From: JBEBGV01 sp040081265 | GTDB lineage: Bacteria > Acidobacteriota > Vicinamibacteria > Vicinamibacterales > UBA2999 | Assembly (NCBI GenBank): GCA_040081265.1 | Contig: JBEBGV010000105.1 | Coordinates: 1 to 11,172 of the forward strand | Reading direction: 5' to 3' | DNA length: 11,172 nt | Shown: piece after piece, positions 1 to 6,135 of the stretch | Layout: each line of letters begins with the position of its first letter | How positions within the stretch are numbered: the first letter of the stretch is position 1 | Made by a program: the position numbers and the translations under genes | The notes under the pieces: generated by a model | What the model was told of the DNA's origin: nothing | Database searches by the model: none | Seen by the model: only the letters and a program-made list of their open reading frames with translations

Positions 1-162
1 CAGACGGTCCGCATCCCCGGCGACCGACGCGGGCAGCACCTTGATCGCGACCTGCCGCTTCAGCTTCGTGTCCGTCGCGCGATACACCTCCCCCATCCCA
101 CCCACGCCGATCTGGGTGAGGACTTCGTACGGGCCGAGGCGAGTGCCGGGGATAAGCGCCAA
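1..162 (-). CDS. Ser/Thr protein kinase, N-terminal fragment (fifth kinase, cut by left window edge)
   Basis: Only the first 54 residues are in the window; the gene continues past the left edge. They match the N-lobe of the three complete kinases nearly residue for residue: a PGTRLGPYEV lead-in, the glycine loop GVGGMGEVY (residues 19-27) and the ATP-binding lysine in VAIKVL (K41). The start is taken as TTG at 162-160 because it aligns exactly with the ATG/GTG starts of the paralogs, and the only methionine codon in the visible part lies inside the glycine loop. No convincing ribosome binding site precedes it. Unlike the other kinases it is not joined to the gene upstream by a 2-bp junction; a 96-bp gap separates it from the cupin gene. 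By homology it should be another membrane kinase with a C-terminal propeller, but that part is not visible. Confidence 0.88.
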   Translation of the reverse strand, partial: MALIPGTRLGPYEVLTQIGVGGMGEVYRATDTKLKRQVAIKVLPASVAGDADRL

Positions 163-172
163 TTCGCTGTGG

Positions 173-178
173 ATTATA
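173..178 (-). promoter_or_regulatory. candidate -10 box (TATAAT) before the leftmost kinase
   Basis: A perfect TATAAT on the minus strand lies 10 nt before the TTG start of the leftmost kinase, inside the 96-bp gap after the cupin gene. This is a notably AT-rich spot in a very GC-rich window. No TTGACA-like -35 box is found 17 bp upstream (the bases there are CGGCCG). If used, transcription would begin within a few bases of the start codon, giving a nearly leaderless mRNA. The same gap holds a small hairpin (GCCGGA / TCCT / TCCGGC, 198-213) with no T-run after it. The call rests on one hexamer only. Confidence 0.3.
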
Positions 179-258
179 TGAGCGAGAGCCGCGACCGGCC
201 GGATCCTTCCGGCGAAACGGCCACGCGTCGCAGCCTCCGATTCGACATCAGAGTCTGC

Positions 259-708
259 TCATCTGGACTGCGGAATGGAAACGGCGCTCGTAGGCCCATA
301 CCCGGTGACCTGAAGGATCACCTCTCCGTCTTTCGCCCAGTTGAAGTGCGCGGTCTTCGGCGGCTCGGTCAGGAACGTCCCAGGCGGATACGCCTTGAGC
401 TTGCTCTCGTCCCATTGCTCGCCGTACGCAAAGTAGTAGGTGCCGGCCAGCACGACGACCGTGCGTTCGTCCTGATGCCAATGCGGCATGTTCTGTTGCC
501 CAGGTGCGAACTTCAGCCGGGTCACATAGAGGCCAGGCTTGTCGGGGTCCCCGTAGAGCGTCGCGCCAGCGGGTCCACCGGGACGGAACGGCGCCTTGAA
601 CTCGATATCCTCTGGCAGAACAATCGCCCGCCGTTGTGCCTCGAGGGCCGCGCCGAGCGTCAGTGCCGTCACTGCCAGAACGATGAGGAACGGTCGTCGA
701 GCACACAT
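259..708 (-). CDS. secreted single-domain cupin (ChrR/cupin_2-like), 149 aa
   Basis: The protein begins with a signal peptide: basic MCARR, a hydrophobic stretch to about residue 21, and a likely cut near ALEA/Q at 24-25. A single small cupin barrel follows. Cupin motif 1 is visible as G-x5-HxH followed by an acid (H76, H78, E81), and motif 2 as PPGTFLTEPPKTAHF with H121; these are plausible ligands for a bound metal ion. The spacing resembles ChrR-type cupins (PHWH...VVLAGTYYF...GEQWD). The substrate is unknown, and it could be an enzyme or a binding protein in the periplasm. ATG at 708 is preferred because GAAGAGG (714-720) lies 5 nt upstream, the same spacing as at the gene A start; a GTG at 714 would overlap that site. 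It directly follows gene A, whose TGA stop ends at 711, so it is probably cotranscribed and translationally coupled. Confidence 0.88.
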   Translation of the reverse strand: MCARRPFLIVLAVTALTLGAALEAQRRAIVLPEDIEFKAPFRPGGPAGATLYGDPDKPGLYVTRLKFAPGQQNMPHWHQDERTVVVLAGTYYFAYGEQWDESKLKAYPPGTFLTEPPKTAHFNWAKDGEVILQVTGYGPTSAVSIPQSR

Positions 709-710
709 GG

Positions 711-3416
711 TCACCTCTTCGCCTCGGGAGTCCAGTTCATCAGGAGCATAATCGGCGAGGCGGTGGCGTCCCCCACCGGCTGGTTGATTAGGAAACGGCC
801 GTCGCGCGCGACCGCGTATTGCGGCCGGTTATTCGCCACGGTCCCGCCATCTACGATGCGCGTCGGAAAGAGCGCCGCCGGCGTGCCGGCCTCGAATGAC
901 CCGCCGGCCGCGGTGGTCGACACGGCCATCAGCGTGGCATCGGGCGCCAGGAAGTAGATCTCCTGACCGTCGGCTCGCCAGCGCGGCGCGACGCCACCGC
1001 CCGTCGACACCTGCCATTTGCTGCCCGTATCGGGAAACGGTTGCACCACGACCTCGAAACGGCCTGACTCGTTGGTCTGATATGCGACCCAGCGCCCGTC
1101 CGGCGAAAACGCAGCCAGCACTTCTTCCGAGGACGTGTTCGCGACGACGCGCGCGGCGTGATCGGTGGCAGCCATGTCCAGCACCCACAGGTCGCGCCCG
1201 CTGGTCGGGTGGACCTCGTAATACACGAGCCATCGGCCGTCCGGCGACCAATCCTGCGGCTGCTTGGTGTTGGGCGAATTCACCAGCCGTTCCTCTGTAC
1301 CCGACCCGTTCGACGGCTTCATGTACAGATCGAAGGTGCCGGTCCGGTTTGACGAGAAGGCGACACGCGTCCCATCGGGCGACCAGACGGGATCGACGTC
1401 GCGGGCTGCGTCGAAGGTCAGGCGGGCCATCCCTCCGCGGACCAGATCCAGCAGCCAGACGTCAGCGTTACCCTGCACGGTCCGCGTCATCGCCACACGC
1501 CGGCCGTCGGGCGAGATCTCGGGAAATCGAAGGTCATTCGCGTCTGGCTCGCCTGCCGTACCCACGGCCGTGCCCGGTCGGTCAAACCACGTAAGCTGTC
1601 GCGACGCGCCGCCGCCAGCGCGATAAGCCACCGCGCCCGCCCCTGACACGGCGAAGCCCCCGCGGGCATTCGCGTCTACGCCGACGCGGTCAGCCAGCAG
1701 GACAGGATCACCGACTAACGTCGCGCTGGCGAGGTCCAGCCGACGCGCTACCAGCGTTCCCTGTCGCACGAAGACCACCTGGTCGGGCGGCAGAAACGCG
1801 CCCCCCGAGTCCGCAGCCGTCAGCCGCGTCGGCACGCCGCCATCGAGCGACCCCAGGTAGAGCCCCGCCGCCTCTGGCGTACCCAGCGCATAGAACAGGA
1901 AATGCCGGCCATCTGGAAGGAACTGCGGAGCGCGATGACCCATCACCCGCGGCGGATCGAGCTGCGTCAGCACCGAGGGCTCGCCCCCGGCGGCGGCGAC
2001 ACGCGACAGCGGGCCGGCCAACTGCCGCGCAAACAGGATCGTGCCGTCGGCACCCCAACTCCCGTTCGAGCTGGCCGCAGTCGCGATGGCCAACGCCTGC
2101 GGCGCGCCGCCGGTGAGGTCGAGGCGGAGGAGCTTGCCGGCGGCAAAGAACCCGATCGAGCGACTGTCTGGGGACCAGAACGGATTGCTCGCGCCCTCGG
2201 TGCCCGCCAGCGGCCGCACCTCCGTCTGATCGAGCGGGCGCAGCCACAGCCGAGGCGACCCTTCTCCTGGCGCGACGAAGACGAGGAAGCGGCCATCGGG
2301 CGACAGGGCGAACTGCAGCGGCACATCAGTGGGGGGCGTCGTGATCTCGACGCGCATCTCAGGCGGCAGCATCTGACGCACGTAACGCAGCGCCGGCACC
2401 GCCAGTGCCGCGACGAGCGCCGCCGCGACGGAGAGGGCGGCCATCCAGGGCAGTTGTCCGCGCCACCTCGACGTCGTCGTTGTCACCAGTGACGCGGCTG
2501 TCTCGAAGGCGCCCTCGAGCGCCAGACGCACGTCGCCGATGTCGCGCAGGCGCTGCCTGGGCTCCTTTTGTAGACACCGTTGCAGCACGGCCCGCACAGA
2601 CACGGGTGTGGTGGCCGGCAGACGAGACCACACCGGCTCCTTGTGAATCACCGCGCCGAGCGTCTCGGCGACATCCTCGCCGTCGAACGGTCGCGTGCCG
2701 CTGAGCATCTCAAACAGGACGGCGCCGAACGCCCAGATGTCGGCGCGCTTGTCGACGGCCTTGCCGCGTGCCTGCTCGGGACTCATGTACGCGGCAGTCC
2801 CGAGAATCATCCCGGCGCCCGTCATCATCGCGGGCGTAGTGATCGTGGGGGCTTGCGAGGCTGGATGGCGGACCTGAAGGTCCGCCCTACGTACGCCATC
2901 CTCGTGTACGTAGGCCGCACCTTCAGGTGCGGCGCCCGCGACCGCTTTTGCCAACCCGAAGTCCAGCACCTTCACTGTGCCGTCGGCGCGCACCTTGATG
3001 TTGGCCGGCTTGAGGTCGCGATGAATGATGCCCTGCTCGTGCGCGGCTTCCAGCGCCTCGGCGATCTGCTTCGCAATCGGGAGCGCTTCGTCGATCGGAA
3101 TCGCGCCGTGCGCAATCCGATCCGCGAGCGTCGGCCCCTCGACCAACTCCATCACCAGCGCTTTGATCCCGTCGCTCTCTTCGAGACCGTGGATGGCCGC
3201 GATGTTCGGGTGGTTCAGCGCCGCCAGCACTTCCGCTTCGCGCTGGAAGCGCGCGAGGCGTTCGGCGTCGCCCGCCACCGACGCGGGCAGCACCTTGATC
3301 GCCACCTGCCGCTTCAGCTTCGTGTCGGTGGCGCGATACACCTCCCCCATGCCGCCGACGCCGATCTGGGTGAGGACTTCGTACGGGCCGAGGCGCGTAC
3401 CGGGTGTCAGCGCCAC
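711..3416 (-). CDS. gene A: membrane Ser/Thr kinase with TolB/PD40 propeller, 901 aa
   Basis: PknB-type (Hanks) kinase expected to phosphorylate Ser/Thr of itself and cytoplasmic partners. The glycine loop is at 19-27, ATP lysine K41, probable helix-C Glu E60, HRDLKPAN at 132-139 (D134, K136, N139), DFG at 152-154, SPE at 212-214 and the DIWAFG Asp at D226. All key residues are intact, and it is an RD kinase. A single membrane helix lies at about 322-345. The C-terminal half carries repeated SPDGR-type blade motifs (near 371, 414, 634, 678, 723, 770), typical of TolB/WD40-like propellers and likely extracytoplasmic, where a sensing role is inferred. The activation segment from DFG to SPE is about 60 residues, lengthened by residues 162-184, which are encoded by two palindromic repeats. 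There is no insert after the hinge. The GTG start lies 2 bp after the stop of gene B, with GAAGAGG 5 nt upstream. The substrate is unknown. Confidence 0.95.
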   Translation of the reverse strand: MALTPGTRLGPYEVLTQIGVGGMGEVYRATDTKLKRQVAIKVLPASVAGDAERLARFQREAEVLAALNHPNIAAIHGLEESDGIKALVMELVEGPTLADRIAHGAIPIDEALPIAKQIAEALEAAHEQGIIHRDLKPANIKVRADGTVKVLDFGLAKAVAGAAPEGAAYVHEDGVRRADLQVRHPASQAPTITTPAMMTGAGMILGTAAYMSPEQARGKAVDKRADIWAFGAVLFEMLSGTRPFDGEDVAETLGAVIHKEPVWSRLPATTPVSVRAVLQRCLQKEPRQRLRDIGDVRLALEGAFETAASLVTTTTSRWRGQLPWMAALSVAAALVAALAVPALRYVRQMLPPEMRVEITTPPTDVPLQFALSPDGRFLVFVAPGEGSPRLWLRPLDQTEVRPLAGTEGASNPFWSPDSRSIGFFAAGKLLRLDLTGGAPQALAIATAASSNGSWGADGTILFARQLAGPLSRVAAAGGEPSVLTQLDPPRVMGHRAPQFLPDGRHFLFYALGTPEAAGLYLGSLDGGVPTRLTAADSGGAFLPPDQVVFVRQGTLVARRLDLASATLVGDPVLLADRVGVDANARGGFAVSGAGAVAYRAGGGASRQLTWFDRPGTAVGTAGEPDANDLRFPEISPDGRRVAMTRTVQGNADVWLLDLVRGGMARLTFDAARDVDPVWSPDGTRVAFSSNRTGTFDLYMKPSNGSGTEERLVNSPNTKQPQDWSPDGRWLVYYEVHPTSGRDLWVLDMAATDHAARVVANTSSEEVLAAFSPDGRWVAYQTNESGRFEVVVQPFPDTGSKWQVSTGGGVAPRWRADGQEIYFLAPDATLMAVSTTAAGGSFEAGTPAALFPTRIVDGGTVANNRPQYAVARDGRFLINQPVGDATASPIMLLMNWTPEAKR
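714..720 (-). promoter_or_regulatory. ribosome binding site of the cupin gene, inside the end of gene A
   Basis: GAAGAGG on the minus strand forms the Lys-Arg codons and following bases at the very end of gene A, and sits 5 nt before ATG 708. This decides the cupin start in favour of 708 over the GTG at 714, whose first base would be the last base of the site. It also implies that ribosomes finishing gene A are well placed to restart on the cupin. Confidence 0.6.
2867..2933. repeat. pair of REP-like palindromes in the gene A activation loop (head-to-head)
   Basis: There are two 24-bp units, each a GTAG head followed by an 8-bp-stem hairpin. Unit 1 (2867-2890, minus orientation) has arms GGCGGACC / GGTCCGCC with a TGAA loop on the plus strand. 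Unit 2 (2910-2933, plus orientation) has arms GCCGCACC / GGTGCGGC with a TTCA loop. The GTAG heads face each other across a 19-bp spacer that itself begins and ends with GTAC. The whole is translated as residues 162-184 of gene A without a stop. The 5'-GTAG plus hairpin layout is that of REP elements served by RAYT-type Y1 transposases; assignment to that class is inferred. The sequence is unlike the surrounding kinase codons, which are conserved between paralogs. Confidence 0.8.
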
Positions 3417-3418
3417 CG

Positions 3419-6133
3419 CTACCTCTTCGCCTCGGGATTCCAGTTCTGAATCACGGTAATCGGGTCGACAGCGCCCGCAACTTCCTGATTGATCAGGAAC
3501 CGCCCATCTGGAGCGACGTCGAACTGCCGACCCTGTTGACTGTCCAATCCACCCCCATAAACTCGGGTCGGGAAGAGCGAGACGGGAGCACCCGGTGCGA
3601 TGGCAGACTCTGAGGTGGAGATCGGCACCGCCATCATCGAGCCAGCAGGATCTAGGTAGAACAACTCACGGCCGTCGAATCCCCAGGCCGGAGTCACACC
3701 ACCCATCGTGGACACCAGCCACTGCCCAACGTCGGAGCCCGCGGCCGCACCTGGCGGGACGAAGCGCCGCAGGTAGATTTCTGGGCGACCCGATTCATCC
3801 GACTGGTAAGCGACCCACCGTTGGTCCGGCGAAAACGCGGCATACACCTCTCGAAATGGCGTCTTCACGAACGCCGTCGGAGTCCTGTTCCCAACGAGCG
3901 ACAGCATCCAGATGTCCTGGTTTGTCTTCGGGTCAGTCACGCCGAACAACACCGTGCGGCCGTCTGGCGACCACGTCAGCGGCGTGTTCAGGAAGCTGGA
4001 CGCCTCGAGGCGCTCCTCGCCTCCCGCCCCGGTGACCAGCTTCTGGTACAGATCTCCCGCACCAGATCGGCGCGAACGAAACACGATTCGCTTGCCATCT
4101 CGGGACCACAGCGCGCGGTCGTCAGTACTAGGGTCGAACGTGAGGCGCACCGTCCGGGCTCCATCGAGAAGCCACACGTCCACGTTCCCCTGGATGGTGC
4201 GGTCGAGCACGACTTGACGACCGTCAGGTGACAGTCGGGGACCCCGCAGGGTAGCGTCCGGCTCGCCGACTGTGCCGCGCGGGGTCCCAGTTCGATCGAA
4301 CCACGCGAGCTGCCGGGCGACGCCTTCGCCAGTTCGGTAGGCAATCAGCCCGGTTGCAGACACCGAGACTGGGCTCTGCGCTGTGTCACTGGCGGCAACT
4401 TCAGTCGCCACCGTCAGCAGATCGCCAGTCAGCGCGGCCCGTGCCACATCCAGACGTTGGGCCACCAGCGCCTCGCCGCGAACCCACAGCAGCCAACCAG
4501 AGGGAAGATACGCACCGGATCTGGTCGCTGGCGTTACCAGCGACGGGACGCCACCATCCAGGGAGCCGAGAAAGATTCCGGTCACGTCCGGGCCACCTGA
4601 GGCATAGAAGATGAAGCGCCGGCCGCCGGGCAAGAACCGCGGCCAACCATGCCCGGTCTGCCGAGCCGCAAGAGCTGTCGCGGCGGTGACGCTCCCGCCG
4701 GTGGCCGACACCTTCATCAGCGGGGTCGTCCCGCTCGGAGCAAAGACGATGATGTTGTCGCTGTTCCAGGCGCCACTGTTGCCGTTGAGCGCCGGGGCCA
4801 GTGTCTGAGGCTCACCGTTGGCCAGGTCAAGGCGCTTCAGCGCACCACCCGAGAAGAACCCGATTGCGCCACTGTCGGGCGACCAGAACGGGTTGATCGC
4901 GCCCTCTGTACCCGCGAGGGGACGTGCCCGCGTGCTCGCCAGCGCGCGCAGCCACAAGCGCGAGGTGCCTCCGCCCGACGCAACAAACACGAGCTGCTGC
5001 CCGTCGGGCGACAGCGCAAACATGGCCGGCCTGTCGGTGTCCGGGGTCACGATTTCGAGACGCGTCTCGGCTGGCGCTAAGGCGACCTGCCAGAAGGAGC
5101 CCGTGCCAAGCACGGCCAACAGGGCAGCGCCAAGCACCGTCGCCAGCCCCCACGCCAACCACGAATGAGGAGGCGGCGTGGCCGTCCCGATTGCGAGCGC
5201 CGCGGCCGTCTCGAACGCGCCTTCGAGCGCGAGGCGCACGTCGCCGATGTCGCGCAGGCGCTGTTTCGGATCCTTCTCCAGGCACCGTTGCAGCACAGTC
5301 CGGATCGACGCGGGCGTTGAGACCGGCAACCGAGACCACACCATTTCCTTATGAATCACCGCGCCGAGCGTCTCGGCAATATCCTCACCCTCGAATGCTC
5401 GCGTACCGCTGAGCATCTCGAACAGCACCGCGCCGAAGGCCCAGATGTCCGCGCGCTTGTCGACGGCCCGGCCCCGCGCCTGCTCCGGGCTCATGTAGGC
5501 CGCGGTGCCGAGAATCATCCCGGCGCCGGTCATCATCGCCGGTGTGGTGATCGTGGGCGCCTGCGAGGGAGGTACGTAGGCCGGGTGTTTAGACCCGGCG
5601 TGTCCGGCGGGACTGAAGTCCCGCCCTACGTTTTCCATCGCCTTCGCGAGGCCGAAGTCCAGCACCTTCACCGTGCCGTCTGGCCGCACCTTGATGTTCG
5701 CTGGCTTCAGATCGCGATGGATGATCCCCTGCTCGTGCGCCGCTTCGAGTGCTTCGGCGATCTGCTTCGCGATCGGGAGCGCTTCGTCGAGCGGCAGGCC
5801 GGCGGGTCCTGACGGACCCGCCCTACGTACGAGGAGCTCCGCGAGCGTCGGCCCTTCGACCAACTCCATCACCAGCGCTTTGATCCCGTCGCTCTCTTCG
5901 AGACCGTGGATGGCCGCGATGTTCGGATGGTTCAGCGACGCGAGCACTTCGGCTTCGCGCTGAAACCGTGCGAGGCGATCGGCGTCACCCGCGACCGACG
6001 CGGGCAGCACCTTGATCGCCACCTGGCGCTTTAGCTTCGTGTCGGTGGCGCGATACACCTCGCCCATCCCGCCGACGCCAATTTGCGCGGTCACTTCATA
6101 CGGGCCGATGCGCGTGCCGGGAACCAGCGCCAT
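3419..6133 (-). CDS. gene B: membrane Ser/Thr kinase with TolB/PD40 propeller, 904 aa
   Basis: Same architecture as gene A. The glycine loop is at 19-27, with K41, E60, HRDLKPAN at 139-146 (D141, K143, N146), DFG at 159-161, SPE at 215-217 and D229 in DIWAFG. One membrane helix lies at about 325-347, then a propeller with blade motifs near 374, 417, 634, 676, 721, 767 and 874. It has two repeat-derived inserts: residues about 102-111 just after the hinge (RRAGPSGPAG) and residues 169-186 in the activation loop. The propeller is closest to gene D: both share TPFR..YAAFSPD-like and GRPEIY stretches and a QNWNPEA C-terminus. The ATG start follows the stop of gene C by 2 bp (CG), with only a short GAAG 5 nt upstream, so translation probably depends on coupling to gene C. 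Its own last codons carry the GAAGAGG site for gene A. Ligand and substrates are unknown. Confidence 0.95.
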   Translation of the reverse strand: MALVPGTRIGPYEVTAQIGVGGMGEVYRATDTKLKRQVAIKVLPASVAGDADRLARFQREAEVLASLNHPNIAAIHGLEESDGIKALVMELVEGPTLAELLVRRAGPSGPAGLPLDEALPIAKQIAEALEAAHEQGIIHRDLKPANIKVRPDGTVKVLDFGLAKAMENVGRDFSPAGHAGSKHPAYVPPSQAPTITTPAMMTGAGMILGTAAYMSPEQARGRAVDKRADIWAFGAVLFEMLSGTRAFEGEDIAETLGAVIHKEMVWSRLPVSTPASIRTVLQRCLEKDPKQRLRDIGDVRLALEGAFETAAALAIGTATPPPHSWLAWGLATVLGAALLAVLGTGSFWQVALAPAETRLEIVTPDTDRPAMFALSPDGQQLVFVASGGGTSRLWLRALASTRARPLAGTEGAINPFWSPDSGAIGFFSGGALKRLDLANGEPQTLAPALNGNSGAWNSDNIIVFAPSGTTPLMKVSATGGSVTAATALAARQTGHGWPRFLPGGRRFIFYASGGPDVTGIFLGSLDGGVPSLVTPATRSGAYLPSGWLLWVRGEALVAQRLDVARAALTGDLLTVATEVAASDTAQSPVSVSATGLIAYRTGEGVARQLAWFDRTGTPRGTVGEPDATLRGPRLSPDGRQVVLDRTIQGNVDVWLLDGARTVRLTFDPSTDDRALWSRDGKRIVFRSRRSGAGDLYQKLVTGAGGEERLEASSFLNTPLTWSPDGRTVLFGVTDPKTNQDIWMLSLVGNRTPTAFVKTPFREVYAAFSPDQRWVAYQSDESGRPEIYLRRFVPPGAAAGSDVGQWLVSTMGGVTPAWGFDGRELFYLDPAGSMMAVPISTSESAIAPGAPVSLFPTRVYGGGLDSQQGRQFDVAPDGRFLINQEVAGAVDPITVIQNWNPEAKR
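3422..3428 (-). promoter_or_regulatory. ribosome binding site of gene A, inside the end of gene B
   Basis: GAAGAGG on the minus strand encodes the C-terminal Lys-Arg of gene B and lies 5 nt (TAGCG) before the GTG start of gene A. It supports GTG at 3416 as the true start and translational coupling across the 2-bp junction. Confidence 0.6.
5576..5629. repeat. pair of REP-like palindromes in the gene B activation loop (tail-to-tail, 54 bp)
   Basis: Unit 1 (5576-5599, plus orientation) is GTAG followed by arms GCCGGGTG / GACCCGGC around TTTA, with the innermost pair mismatched. Unit 2 (5606-5629, minus orientation) has arms GGCGGGAC / GTCCCGCC around TGAA and ends in CTAC. The hairpin tails face each other across GTGTCC, so the element begins with GTAG and ends with CTAC. 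It is 54 bp, a multiple of three, and translated as residues 169-186 of gene B. On the coding strand one alternative frame reads TAG in the head and another reads TAA in the loop, so only the frame actually used is open. Gene D carries the same 54-bp layout with the same flanks. Confidence 0.85.
5801..5826 (-). repeat. REP-like palindrome after the hinge of gene B
   Basis: On the minus strand a GTAG head is followed by 9-bp arms GGCGGGTCC / GGACCCGCC with a 4-base loop. It is translated as part of RRAGPSGPAG, at residues about 102-111, directly after the hinge stretch LVMELVEGPTL. Gene A lacks the palindrome at this position (IAHGAIP instead), which marks it as an insertion. Gene C carries the identical palindrome at the identical residue numbers. 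Confidence 0.85.
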
Positions 6134-6135
6134 CG

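Noticed and set aside
198..213. Hairpin GCCGGA/TCCGGC as an intrinsic terminator after the cupin gene
   Set aside because: The stem is only 6 bp and no T-run follows on the minus strand.
712..714. GTG at 714 as cupin start (overlapping the gene A stop as GTGA)
   Set aside because: Its first base is the last base of the GAAGAGG site; the ATG at 708 has the correct 5-nt spacing and begins a good signal peptide.
169..957. Plus-strand frame of 262 codons across the cupin and the end of gene A
   Set aside because: Crosses two well-supported minus-strand genes and has low-complexity Arg-rich composition.
2867..2933. Repeats as a CRISPR array or transposon end
   Set aside because: The units are short hairpins in mixed orientation within coding frames, without regular unique spacers, target duplications or a transposase gene.
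2580..3449. Long plus-strand open frame (289 codons) opposite the kinase domain of gene A
   Set aside because: Arg/His-rich shadow of a conserved GC-rich kinase gene; similar antisense frames recur opposite each paralog because the DNA is duplicated, and there is no recognisable domain.
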